Assembly (NCBI GenBank): GCA_032251515.1
Contig: JAVVDU010000002.1
Span: 1-64,000, forward strand
Length of the DNA: 64,000 nucleotides
Direction: 5' to 3'
From: Carthagonibacter sp032251515
GTDB lineage: Bacteria > Gemmatimonadota > Gemmatimonadetes > Palauibacterales > Palauibacteraceae
Position numbers and translations under genes: made by a program. The notes beneath the pieces were generated by a model. The model worked only from the letters and a program-made list of their open reading frames with translations. It was not told the origin of the DNA and made no database searches. This document shows positions 1 through 8,451 of the stretch, piece by piece (the stretch's first letter is position 1; each line of letters begins with the position of its first letter).

Positions 1-22
1 CACGAGGCCCGCGGGGCGTTTC

Positions 23-1255
23 TCATCCCGACACCGACCGCGACGCCCGGACGGCCGCCCCCGCCACGTCCCCCACGGCCGGCGCCTCCCCGGCCCCCCG
101 GTGGCGCGCCGGGCGGACCTTCAGGTAGACGGCGAGCAGCAGGGCCGGGAGCCAGCCGTGCACCCAGCCCATCGGGTCCCACAGCCACACGTGGAACGCC
201 ATGAGGAGGGCCGAGGCCGCGAAGTAGATCCGGGCCGCGCGGAGCCGGCCGGCCCGGTCGGCCGACGCACGGATCCCGGCCCACCCGAACAGGAGCGCGG
301 GGATCGCGGTCACCGTGTCGAAGATCCAGCCGTACGGTGCGACGAACGCCGATACGAGGGCGAGGAGGGGAATCGCGTCGACCGGCACGTCTTCGTCCCG
401 CGGGCGGCGCAGGGCCTCGCGCCCGAGCCATGCGAGGCCGCCGACGAGCGGGAGGAACTGCACCCAGAAACGGTCCCAGCCGGCCAGGAGGCGGAGGCCG
501 GCTCCCAGGGTGTCGCTGACGAACTGGCGGGGCTGCTGGGCGAGGATCGTCGCCAGGTAGTCCCCGGGCAGCGTCGGTCGGAAGGCGAGGGGCACGGCGA
601 GCGTCGCTCCCAGTCCGAGGCCGAGGCCCAGCAGGAGGGCGCCGAGGCGCCTTCGCCGCAGGGCGTGCAGCGGCAGGCCCAGAAGCAGCAGGAATGTGAA
701 GTGCGGCTTCAGCGCCAGGAGGGGCAGCGCGAGGCCTGCGAGCATCGGCCGCGGCCGCAGGGTGCCCAGCATGGCGAGGGTGAGCCCCACGACCAGCCAG
801 CTTCCGAGCTGGCCCGACCACAACGTGAGAACGCTGGGCGTGAACAGGAGCACGGCGAAGATCGCGCCGCGCTCGCCCTCCGGGTCCCCACCCGCGAGGC
901 GCCACACGGCCCGGGCGCAGGCGACGAGCAGGACGCCCTGGACGAACAGCCACGCCATCATGGCCGGAGCGTAGCGCAGCAGGGCGAACGGGAGGAACAG
1001 TCCCACCGTCCACGGGGGCGTCCAGAGCAGGATCGGCCGCGGGTTCTCCCAACCCAGGGCCTTCTGGAACTCGAAGAAGGCGGCGTGGTCGTAGGGGTTG
1101 CCGCCCGCGAGCACGAACCGGCCGGCCGACCAGTACTGGAAGAAGTCGTTCCGGAGAACGATGTCCGAGGTCGTCAGCCATTCGGGAGCGAGAAGCAACC
1201 CGACGGCCACGGTAGCGGCGAGGGCGATGCGGACCCGCAACTGTCGCTTGGTCAT
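23..1255 (-). CDS. GT87/DUF2029-type polytopic membrane glycosyltransferase
   Basis: A 410-residue integral membrane protein of the glycosyltransferase 87 (DUF2029) kind; such GT-C proteins are thought to move a sugar from a polyprenyl-phosphate donor onto a glycan or lipid. It has about ten hydrophobic segments and the family-like entry motif NDFFQYWSAGRFVLAGGNPYD near residues 35-55, followed by a first periplasmic loop with WTPPWT. The open frame extends upstream to 1573, but that part lies under era on the other strand; the ATG at 1255 followed by a basic stretch (MTKRQLRVR) and a hydrophobic segment is the natural start. It is divergent from era across about 130 bases. Acceptor and donor cannot be told from sequence. 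The family call is fairly safe, the exact role unknown. Confidence 0.75.
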   Translation of the reverse strand: MTKRQLRVRIALAATVAVGLLLAPEWLTTSDIVLRNDFFQYWSAGRFVLAGGNPYDHAAFFEFQKALGWENPRPILLWTPPWTVGLFLPFALLRYAPAMMAWLFVQGVLLVACARAVWRLAGGDPEGERGAIFAVLLFTPSVLTLWSGQLGSWLVVGLTLAMLGTLRPRPMLAGLALPLLALKPHFTFLLLLGLPLHALRRRRLGALLLGLGLGLGATLAVPLAFRPTLPGDYLATILAQQPRQFVSDTLGAGLRLLAGWDRFWVQFLPLVGGLAWLGREALRRPRDEDVPVDAIPLLALVSAFVAPYGWIFDTVTAIPALLFGWAGIRASADRAGRLRAARIYFAASALLMAFHVWLWDPMGWVHGWLPALLLAVYLKVRPARHRGAGEAPAVGDVAGAAVRASRSVSG

Positions 1256-1388
1256 TGCGTGGCGGCCGTCTCCGGGCGTATGAACCCCGGGTCGCGGACG
1301 CCGGACCCCGGGGGCGAACCGGCAACTTCGAACGGCCGGCGGTCCGGTGACAAGGGCCGCGCCGGCGCGGCGAACGGGAGAGGGACGC

Positions 1389-2288
1389 ATGAGCACACCG
1401 ACCGCGGCCGGGTTCGTGGCGATCGTCGGTCTGCCGAACACGGGGAAGTCGACGCTCCTGAACGGGCTCGTCGGCGAGCGCCTGTCGATCGTCACCCCGA
1501 AGGCGCAGACGACACGACAGCGCCTGCTCGGCATCTTCACCGACGACCGCCACCAGGCCGTGTTCGTCGACACGCCGGGCCTGCTCGAGCCCCGCTACCT
1601 CCTCCAGCAGGGCATGCTGGAGGACGCCCGCCAGGCCGCCGCGGAGGCGGACGTAGTGCTGTACGTGGCGGATGCCGGAGATGCCGCGAGCCTCTCGCAC
1701 GCCCGCGCCTGGTCCGCCCCGCGCCACCGGCCCCTGCTCCTGTGCCTGAACAAGGTCGACCGTCCCGGGACGCGGGCCGCGGAGGGGCTCGCCGCGGGCT
1801 TCCGGTCCGCGGGACCGTGGGACGAGGTCCGGTGCACGGTGGCGACGCGGGGGACCGGCGTGGCGGACCTGCGGGCGGCGATCCTGTCCCGTCTGCCCGC
1901 GGGGCCCTTTCTCTATCCGGAGGACGAGATCGCGACCGCCCCGGTGCGGTTCTTCGCCGCCGAGCTGGTGCGGGAGGCGTGCTTCCAGCGCCTCGGCCAG
2001 GAGCTCCCGTACAGCATCGCGGTGGGGATCGAGGAGTTCCGGGAAGCAGCCGATCCCGTGTACGTCGCGGCGACGATCTTCGTGGAGCGGGAGTCGCAGA
2101 AGGGAATGGTCATCGGCCGGGCCGGGGCGATGGTGCGGGAGATCGGGACGGAGGCGCGCCGCGGCATCGAGCGGCTGACGGGCCGGCGCGTGTACCTCGA
2201 CCTGCGGGTGAAGGTGATGCGCAACTGGCGGCGCGACCCGGCCCGGCTTAAGCTCCTCGGGTATCCCATACCGTCCAGGAGAGATTGA
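1389..2288 (+). CDS. era: GTPase Era, ribosome assembly factor
   Basis: Era binds the 3' end of 16S rRNA and helps mature the 30S subunit. The 299-residue protein has the usual two parts. The GTPase domain shows G1 GLPNTGKST (residues 14-22), a G2 region around TPKAQTTRQR (36-45), G3 DTPG (61-64) and G4 NKVD (121-124). A C-terminal KH RNA-binding domain occupies about 200-290 with the VIGRAGAMVREIG loop. Length matches the family (about 300). An in-frame ATG exists 42 bases upstream, but the ATG at 1389 follows a GGAGAGGG ribosome site and starts at the conserved N-terminus. A Trm112-like gene starts 2 bases after the stop, so era probably heads a small operon running to rnr. Confidence 0.97.
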   Translation: MSTPTAAGFVAIVGLPNTGKSTLLNGLVGERLSIVTPKAQTTRQRLLGIFTDDRHQAVFVDTPGLLEPRYLLQQGMLEDARQAAAEADVVLYVADAGDAASLSHARAWSAPRHRPLLLCLNKVDRPGTRAAEGLAAGFRSAGPWDEVRCTVATRGTGVADLRAAILSRLPAGPFLYPEDEIATAPVRFFAAELVREACFQRLGQELPYSIAVGIEEFREAADPVYVAATIFVERESQKGMVIGRAGAMVREIGTEARRGIERLTGRRVYLDLRVKVMRNWRRDPARLKLLGYPIPSRRD

Positions 2289-2290
2289 CC

Positions 2291-2458
2291 ATGTCGCTGG
2301 ATCCCGCCCTGCTCGACATCCTCGTCTGTCCCGGGTGCCGGGGCGAGCTGGAGTACGACGAGGCGAAGCCCGAGCTGCGCTGCCCCGCCTGCCGTCTCCG
2401 GTACCGGATCGAGGACGGGATCCCGATCCTGCTCCTCGATGAGGCAGAGTCCTACTAG
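2291..2458 (+). CDS. Trm112-like zinc-ribbon protein
   Basis: A 55-residue protein of the Trm112/YcaR family. It begins MSLDPALLDILVCPGCRG and has two CxxC pairs (CPGC and CPAC) that should bind one zinc, followed by the typical ending RIEDGIPILLLDEA. Bacterial members are small partners or activators of methyltransferases or are simply conserved next to envelope and tRNA genes; in proteobacteria the homologue often sits beside lpxK and kdsB. Here it starts 2 bases after era and its last 20 bases overlap the start of the PorV-like gene. Family assignment is strong from the motifs; the partner in this organism is unknown. Confidence 0.85.
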   Translation: MSLDPALLDILVCPGCRGELEYDEAKPELRCPACRLRYRIEDGIPILLLDEAESY

Positions 2459-3473
2459 GGGCGGCCCGCGGCCGCCTCTCTTCCTGTTGTCCGTCGTCGG
2501 GGCGCTCCTGCTCGCCGTACGGCCCGCCGCGGCCCAGTCGGACCCGGCCGAGCGGGAGGACGCCGGATCGGCAGCCGAGACTGCGGCATTCCTGCTGGTT
2601 CCCATCGGGGCCCGCTCGACCGGGATGGGCGGCGCCGTGGCGGCCGCGCGTGGCGACGTGGAGGGGGCCCTGTGGAATCCGGCCAGCCTGGCGGGCCTGG
2701 AAGGTGGCGCGCTGTTCGCGTCCGGGGCCGATGACTTCGCGGCGACGGCCACCTCCGTCGGAGCGGTGGTGGCCGTCGCCCGCTTCCGGTTCGGGGCCAG
2801 CTACTTCCGCTACGACCTGGGCGAGATCGATGCCCGCGATGCCGCGAACGCCGACATCGGGACCATCGAGCCCGCCCACGGCGCGCTGATCGTCACGGCG
2901 GCACGGCGGGTCCTGCCGTGGCTGGACGTCGGGGCCAACTGGAAGCTCGTGCGCCTGGCGGCCGACTGCTCCGGCCCGTGCGAGGCCTTCGACGACACCG
3001 GTTCGGGCAGCGCCTTCGATGTCGGCGCCGTGGCCGAGCCGCCGGGAGCCCCGGGCGTGCGGATCGGCGTGCTGCTACGAAATCTCGGCGGCGGCATCGG
3101 GGTGTCCGGCGGCCCCGAGGACGCTCTTCCGGCCCGGGGCCGCGTGGGACTCGAGGTATCCGTGCCGGAGGCGGCGGGTGCCGCCGGGGGCTGGTCGGAC
3201 GGCCAGGTGGATCTCGTCGCCCGGCTCGACCTGCAGGAGACGCTGACCGAGTTCGACGACCTCGACGTGCACGCCGGGCTCGAGCTGGCCTGGCGTGGCC
3301 TTCTTCTCGCCCGCGCGGGCTACGCCGCGTCGACCGACGGGCGGACGGGCCCCACGCTCGGGATCGGGCTGCGCTGGGAGCGGCTGACCCTCGACCTGGC
3401 ACGCTCCTTCGACGACTTCTCGCGCTTCGAGAGCGGCTCCCCGTTCCAGCTCTCGCTCGCGATCGGTCTCTGA
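2439..3473 (+). CDS. PorV/PorQ-like outer-membrane protein
   Basis: A 344-residue exported protein. A signal peptide (hydrophobic core about residues 13-28, cleavage near AAAQ at 33) precedes a region typical of the PorV/PorQ (UPF0164) group: PIGARSTGMGGA followed by WNPASLAGL. The rest is alternating strands consistent with a small beta-barrel ending in an aliphatic residue. PorV proteins of Bacteroidota shuttle type IX secretion substrates, but the wider family is found in many diderm phyla without that system, so no secretion role is claimed. The ATG lies inside the 3' end of the Trm112-like gene and no clear ribosome site is seen, which suggests translational coupling. rnr follows after 13 bases. 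Confidence 0.7.
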   Translation: MRQSPTRGGPRPPLFLLSVVGALLLAVRPAAAQSDPAEREDAGSAAETAAFLLVPIGARSTGMGGAVAAARGDVEGALWNPASLAGLEGGALFASGADDFAATATSVGAVVAVARFRFGASYFRYDLGEIDARDAANADIGTIEPAHGALIVTAARRVLPWLDVGANWKLVRLAADCSGPCEAFDDTGSGSAFDVGAVAEPPGAPGVRIGVLLRNLGGGIGVSGGPEDALPARGRVGLEVSVPEAAGAAGGWSDGQVDLVARLDLQETLTEFDDLDVHAGLELAWRGLLLARAGYAASTDGRTGPTLGIGLRWERLTLDLARSFDDFSRFESGSPFQLSLAIGL

Positions 3474-3486
3474 ACCGGAGGCCCTG

Positions 3487-5640
3487 GTGAGCACCGACCG
3501 TCCGGACCGCCGAGCGATCCTGGCGCACCTCGAGCGTGCCGGTGACCGACCGCTGCCCGCGCGGGAGCTGGCGCGCGCGCTGGAGGTGAGCAAGTCGTCG
3601 TACCGGACCTTCCGCCGCCTGCTCAGCGACATGGAGGCGAAGGGCGAAGTGTTCCGGCAGCGCGGTGGCGGTTACGGGCTTCCCGCCCGGTTCGAGGCGC
3701 AGCCCGGACGCCTGCAGGTGACGCGGGGTGGCGACGGCTTCGTGATCCTCGACGAGGCGGGAACCGAGGATGTCTTCGTGCCCGCCCGGCAGCTCGACAC
3801 GGCGCAGGACGGAGACCGGGTCGTGGTCCGGGTCGACCGCCGCCGGCCGGGGCGGAATCCGGAGGGACGGATCGTCCGGATCCTCGAGCGCTCGGTCGAG
3901 CAGGTCGTGGGCACGTGGCATCGCCATCAGGGCGTCGGGTACGTGGTCCCCATCGAACCGCCCCTCCGAACCCGGGTCCTGGTCGCCGGCGACGCCGCCG
4001 GCGACGCGTCCGAGGGAGACGTGGTGCTGGTGGAGATCGTGGACTGGGGGAAAGGCGGTCCCGGCCCGGTGGGTCGCGTCACCAGGGTGCTCGGGCGGCC
4101 CGGCGACCCCGGGGTCGACGTCCTGGCCGTACTCCTGGGCCACCAGCTTCCCCTGGACTTTCCGCCCGATGTGGTGGCCGAGGCACGGCGCGTTGCCCGC
4201 CGCGGTATCCGCCCGGAGGACCTGGCGCAGCGGGAGGACCTGCGCGACCGCCGGACGTTCACCATCGACCCGGCGGACGCGCGTGATCACGACGACGCGC
4301 TCTCCGCCCGGCGGCATCCGGATGGGAGCCTGGAGATCGGCGTCCACATCGCGGACGTGTCCTTCTACGTGAAGCGCGGCTCCGCGCTGGACCGCGAGGC
4401 GGCGGAACGGGCCACGAGCATCTACCTGGTGGACCGCGTCGTGCCGATGCTTCCGGAGGAGCTGTCCGGCGGGCTCTGTTCGCTCGTACCGGACGAGGAC
4501 CGGCTGGTCGTGTCCATTCTGTACGACGTGTCGGCCGACGGGGCGGTACGGGGGCGGCGGATCGTCCGCGGCGTGATCCGCAGCGCCGCCCGGCTCTCCT
4601 ACGAGCGAGCCCAGGCGCTGCTCGAGGGGACGGGCCGGGATGGAGCGGCGGAGGGGGAGGATGACCTCGCGCGGACGCTCTCCCTGCTCGCGGGGTTCGC
4701 CCGGCGCCTCCGGGCGCGCCGCGAGGCGGCAGGCGCGATCGACTTCGGACTCCCCGAGCCACAGGTGGAGCTGGATGCGCGCGGCGAACCGGTCGCGATC
4801 CGGGCCCGACCGCGACTCGAGGCGCACCGCCTCGTGGAACACCTGATGATCCTCGCCAACGAAACGGTGGCCGAACTGGGGCAGGACGAAGACCTGCCGC
4901 TGGTGTACCGGATCCACGAGCCGCCGGACCCGGAGCGGCTGGAGGGCCTGCGCTCGGTGGCCGGGCTGTTCGGCGCACAGCTTCCCGCGGAGGACGTGGG
5001 CCCGGCAGACATCGCCCGCCTGGTGCAGGCCCAGCAGGGCTCGCCGCGGGAGTTCCTCGTGTCCATGGTGGCGCTGCGGAGCATGCGCCAGGCTCGCTAC
5101 TCCACGCGCAACGCGGGGCACTTCGGGCTCGCTTCGCGGGCCTACGCGCATTTCACCTCGCCGATCCGCCGGTATCCGGACCTGCTGGTGCACCGGGCGA
5201 TCGTCCGGACCCTGGAGGGGCGTACGGGCCGGGCGGGGCCCGACGCGGAGGCGCTCGAGGAGCTGGCGCGGCACTGCTCGGTGCGGGAACGCCGGGCCGA
5301 GGAGGCGGAGCGGGACTCGGTGGAGCTGAAGACCGTCCGTTACATGGAGCGGCACCTCGGGGACGAGTTCGAGGGCACGATCAGCGGCGTCACGGGATTC
5401 GGGCTGTTCGTCCTGCTGGACGAGGTCCTGACCGAGGGCCTGGTTCGCGTGAGCTCGTTGCGCGACGACTATTACGTGCACGACGAGTCCACGTTCACGC
5501 TGACCGGCCGGCGCAGCAGGAGACGGTTCCGCCTCGGGGACCGGGTCAGGGTGGCCGTCGTGCGGGTCGATGGAGAGAAACGGGAGATCGACCTGGACCT
5601 GCGCGAGGGGCCGCTTGACCCTGCCGATCGCACGGGCTAG
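3487..5640 (+). CDS. rnr: Ribonuclease R (RNB-family 3'-5' exoribonuclease)
   Basis: A 717-residue processive exoribonuclease that degrades structured RNA and takes part in rRNA quality control and tmRNA-linked decay. An N-terminal winged-helix region (about 5-60) is followed by cold-shock-like OB domains (about 70-220), the catalytic RNB domain (about 255-575) with the acidic cluster TIDPADARDHDDA, and an S1 RNA-binding domain near 625-710 (FEGTISGVTGFGLFVLL). The SYERAQALL stretch and the YAHFTSPIRRYPDLLVHR motif are typical. The start is a GTG with GGAGG about 6 bases upstream. The protein lacks the long basic C-terminal tail of the E. coli enzyme. A strong terminator hairpin follows about 25 bases after the stop. 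Confidence 0.95.
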   Translation: MSTDRPDRRAILAHLERAGDRPLPARELARALEVSKSSYRTFRRLLSDMEAKGEVFRQRGGGYGLPARFEAQPGRLQVTRGGDGFVILDEAGTEDVFVPARQLDTAQDGDRVVVRVDRRRPGRNPEGRIVRILERSVEQVVGTWHRHQGVGYVVPIEPPLRTRVLVAGDAAGDASEGDVVLVEIVDWGKGGPGPVGRVTRVLGRPGDPGVDVLAVLLGHQLPLDFPPDVVAEARRVARRGIRPEDLAQREDLRDRRTFTIDPADARDHDDALSARRHPDGSLEIGVHIADVSFYVKRGSALDREAAERATSIYLVDRVVPMLPEELSGGLCSLVPDEDRLVVSILYDVSADGAVRGRRIVRGVIRSAARLSYERAQALLEGTGRDGAAEGEDDLARTLSLLAGFARRLRARREAAGAIDFGLPEPQVELDARGEPVAIRARPRLEAHRLVEHLMILANETVAELGQDEDLPLVYRIHEPPDPERLEGLRSVAGLFGAQLPAEDVGPADIARLVQAQQGSPREFLVSMVALRSMRQARYSTRNAGHFGLASRAYAHFTSPIRRYPDLLVHRAIVRTLEGRTGRAGPDAEALEELARHCSVRERRAEEAERDSVELKTVRYMERHLGDEFEGTISGVTGFGLFVLLDEVLTEGLVRVSSLRDDYYVHDESTFTLTGRRSRRRFRLGDRVRVAVVRVDGEKREIDLDLREGPLDPADRTG

Positions 5641-5665
5641 ACTCGCCGCGGATTCGGGGTCTTCC

Positions 5666-5690
5666 GCGGGGCGGAGGCCCCGCTTTCATT
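5666..5690 (+). terminator. Rho-independent terminator after rnr
   Basis: GCGGGGC and GCCCCGC (5666-5672 and 5677-5683) form a perfect 7-base-pair stem around a GGAG loop, followed directly by TTTCATT. It lies between the rnr stop and the prfB start, so it should separate the era-rnr unit from the long prfB-led run. The T tract is short but this is the most canonical terminator in the window. Confidence 0.75.
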
Positions 5691-5736
5691 GCCGGCGGAA
5701 GGGCCCGGCGGGTTCGAGCCACGGAGAGTTTCCAGC

Positions 5737-6850
5737 ATGAAGGTATCGGAGGCGAGCCGCGACCGGCTCGAGGAGCAGCGCGAGCGGCTCGACGAGCTGA
5801 GGGGGTTTCTTTGACATAGCCGCCAAGCGCGAGGAGCTGGCGGCGCTGGAGGAGCGCATGTCGACCCCGGGGTTCTGGGACCGCCAGGAGGAGGCGCGCG
5901 AGGCGATCGCCCGCTCGCAGGACCTCAAGGCCTGGACGGAGCCCTGGAGCCGGCTGTCCCGGCGGGTCGACGACTTGCAGGAGATGGTGGAGCTGCTCGA
6001 GGACGCGGGGGACGAGGGGTTGGCGGCGGAGGTGGAAACCGAGATCGCCTCGGTCGAGAGGGACCTTTCGACCCTGGAGCTGCGGAACATGCTCCGGGGG
6101 CCCGACAGTCACCGCGACGCGATCGTCACGGTCCATCCCGGCGCGGGGGGAACGGAGTCCCAGGACTGGGCCGAGATGCTCGTCCGCATGTACACGCGCT
6201 TCGCCGAGCGTCGCGGCTGGACGGTCGAGATCCTCGATCTCCAGCCGGGTGAAGAAGCCGGGTTCAAGTCCGCCTCCCTCGAGGTCCGGGGAGACAACGC
6301 CTACGGGTACCTGCGGGCCGAGAACGGAGTACACCGGCTGGTGCGGATCTCGCCGTTCGACGCGCAGGGACGACGGCACACGTCGTTCGCCTCCGTGTTC
6401 GTCTATCCCGTCGTCGACGAGGACGTCGAGATCGAGATCGACGACGGCGACCTGCGCATCGACACGTACCGGGCCTCCGGCGCCGGGGGGCAGCACGTCA
6501 ACAAGACGGACTCGGCGGTCCGGATCACGCACACCCCCACCGGAATCGTCGTCGCCTGCCAGCAGGAGCGGAGCCAGCACAAGAACCGCTCCAAGGCGAT
6601 GAAGATGCTCCAGGCGGCCCTCTACCAGAAGGCGCAGGACGAGAAGGAGGCGGAGCGGCGCGCCCTGGAGGACGCGAAGGCCGACATCGCGTGGGGCAAC
6701 CAGATCCGCTCCTACGTGCTGCAGCCGTACACGATGGTCAAGGACCACCGGACCGGCGCGGAGGTCGGCAACGCGGAGGGCGTGCTGGACGGGGACATCG
6801 AGGAGTTCGTGGAGGCCTTTCTGCGCCGGCAGGGGGAGCGGAGCGCATGA
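5737..6850 (+). CDS. prfB: Peptide chain release factor 2, made by programmed +1 frameshift
   Basis: RF2 ends translation at UGA and UAA. The reading frame starts at ATG 5737 (GGAGAG upstream), runs 25 codons to an in-frame TGA at 5812-5814, and must shift +1 to continue at 5813 through the stop at 6850, giving 370 residues. The shift site AGGGGG-TTT-CTT-TGA-C is the classic autoregulatory cassette: an internal Shine-Dalgarno, a slippery CTT and a poor-context UGA that RF2 itself reads. In the merged protein the codon-recognition tripeptide SPF falls at 205-207 and the catalytic GGQ at 250-252, the same numbers as in E. coli RF2, which supports the reconstruction. Residue 246 is Ala. lysS starts within the stop codon (ATGA). 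Confidence 0.97.
5800..5815 (+). promoter_or_regulatory. prfB programmed +1 frameshift site
   Basis: AGGGGG (5800-5805) is an internal Shine-Dalgarno, TTT a 3-base spacer, CTT (5809-5811) the slippery codon and TGA followed by C (5812-5815) the weak stop. Low RF2 lets the ribosome slip from CTT to TTT and read GAC next. Spacing and order match the known bacterial prfB cassette. Confidence 0.95.
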
Positions 6851-8451
6851 GCTCCGCGGAACGGTCGGGACCGGAGTCACGGCCGGAGGCCGGTCCGGGG
6901 GCCGGCGTCCCGCGCGACGGTCTCCCGATCGAGGACTGGTACGCGTCGCCCGAGCGGCCGAAGCCGATCCGCGACAGGTGGGAGAAGCTGCGCCGGATCC
7001 GGGAACTCGGAATCGAGCCCTATGCGTGGGCGTGGGAGCCGACGCACGATCTCGCGGCGGCGTTCGCCGCGCACGCGGACGAGGGCGAAGAGGCCGCGGT
7101 CCGGGTGGCGGGCCGCATCGAGTCGCTGCGCGACATGGGCCGCAGCGCGTTCGCGCACCTGGGCGACCGGTCGGGTCGCCTGCAGGCGTACTTCCGCCGG
7201 CAGGACCTCGACCCCCGGGAGGCGGAGCTGCTCGACCTGCTCGACCTGGGCGACTGGATCGGGGTCGAGGGCCGGATGTTCCGGACCCGGACGGGCGAGG
7301 TGACGGTGCGCGCCGAGCGTTTCGAGCTCCTCGCCAAGGCCCTGCGGCCCTTGCCGTTCGGGAAGGTCGAGGTCGGCGAGGACGGGGAGCGGGTGGTCCA
7401 CGGCGGGTTCGCCGACACGGAATCCCGCTACCGGCAGCGCTACGCCGACCTCGCCGTGCACCCGGAGGTGCGCGAGCTGTTCGTCGTCCGCGCCCGGATC
7501 GTGTCGGCGCTGCGCCGCGTCCTCGACGCGGAGGGCTTCCTGGAGGTCGAGACGCCCGTGCTCCAGCCCCTGTATGGAGGCGCCTTCGCCCGGCCGTTCA
7601 CCACGCACCACAACGCGCTGGACCGGACCCTGTACCTGCGCATCGCCGACGAGCTCTACCTGAAGCGGCTCATCGTGGGGTCGTTGGACCGGGTCTACGA
7701 GATCGGCAAGGACTTCCGGAACGAGGGCATCGACCGGACGCACAACCCCGAGTTCACGATGCTGGAGGCCTACCAGGCCTACGCGGACTACGGGACGATG
7801 ATGGAACTGGCCGAGCGCCTCGTGGTGGCCGCCGCGGAGGCGGCGGGAGGATCGCTGCGCCGGGAGTGGGGCGGACACGAGATCGACCTGACTCCGCCCT
7901 GGGAGCGCATCCCGTTCTTTTCCGCGCTGGAGCGGCACGCGGGCTTCGATGCCAGGAGCGCGTCGGATGCCGATCTGGCGCGGCGCCTGGCGGATTCCGG
8001 GCGCGGCGAGGCTGAGGGCGCGTCCCGGGCCCGCCTGCTCGAGGCCGCCTTCTCGGCCTGGGTCGAGCCGGAGCTCGTCGACCCGACGATCGTCTTCGAC
8101 TACCCGCTCGAGATGAGCCCGCTCGCCAAGCCACGACGGGGCGATCCGGACCTGGCCGAGCGGTTCGAGGTCATCGTGGGCGGCACGGAGCTCGTGAACG
8201 CGTTCAGCGAGCTGAACGATCCGGTGGCCCAGTGGCGCCGCTTCGCGGACCAGGCCGTGGCCCGCGCCGCGGGCGACGAGGAGGCGCAGTCGCTCGACGT
8301 CGACTACGTGCAGGCGCTGGAATACGGGCTTCCGCCCACGGGAGGCATCGGCATGGGCGTCGACCGTCTCGTGATGCTCCTGACCGGGCGGGCGTCGATC
8401 CGCGAGGTCATCCTCTACCCGGTCCTGCGGGATGCCGATGGGTCCGGCTGA
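6847..8451 (+). CDS. lysS: Lysyl-tRNA synthetase, class II
   Basis: Charges tRNA-Lys in the cytoplasm. The 534-residue protein has an N-terminal extension of about 40 residues, an anticodon-binding OB fold (about 84-165), then the class II core: motif 1 around FLEVETPVLQP (231-241), motif 2 VYEIGKDFRNEGIDRTHNPEFTM (about 283-305) and motif 3 GGIGMGVDRLVMLL (about 499-512). The start is the ATG in the ATGA overlap with prfB, with a GGGGGAG ribosome site; the open frame upstream is only an alternative frame of prfB. The prfB-lysS pair is a conserved bacterial arrangement. Its 3' end overlaps the next gene by 20 bases. Confidence 0.97.
   Translation: MSSAERSGPESRPEAGPGAGVPRDGLPIEDWYASPERPKPIRDRWEKLRRIRELGIEPYAWAWEPTHDLAAAFAAHADEGEEAAVRVAGRIESLRDMGRSAFAHLGDRSGRLQAYFRRQDLDPREAELLDLLDLGDWIGVEGRMFRTRTGEVTVRAERFELLAKALRPLPFGKVEVGEDGERVVHGGFADTESRYRQRYADLAVHPEVRELFVVRARIVSALRRVLDAEGFLEVETPVLQPLYGGAFARPFTTHHNALDRTLYLRIADELYLKRLIVGSLDRVYEIGKDFRNEGIDRTHNPEFTMLEAYQAYADYGTMMELAERLVVAAAEAAGGSLRREWGGHEIDLTPPWERIPFFSALERHAGFDARSASDADLARRLADSGRGEAEGASRARLLEAAFSAWVEPELVDPTIVFDYPLEMSPLAKPRRGDPDLAERFEVIVGGTELVNAFSELNDPVAQWRRFADQAVARAAGDEEAQSLDVDYVQALEYGLPPTGGIGMGVDRLVMLLTGRASIREVILYPVLRDADGSG

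Noticed and set aside
1357..1370. Palindrome CCGCGCCGGCGCGG before era as a regulatory site
   Set aside because: Made of G and C only; such palindromes arise easily at this base composition and it has no T tract or promoter nearby.
2439..3473. PorV-like protein as evidence for a type IX secretion system
   Set aside because: The family is broader than type IX secretion, and no other Por/Gld/Spr gene or C-terminal sorting domain was seen.
5812..5814. In-frame stop in prfB as a sequencing error or pseudogene
   Set aside because: The surrounding AGGGGG, CTT and TGA-C arrangement is the known programmed shift, and the rest of the protein is intact.
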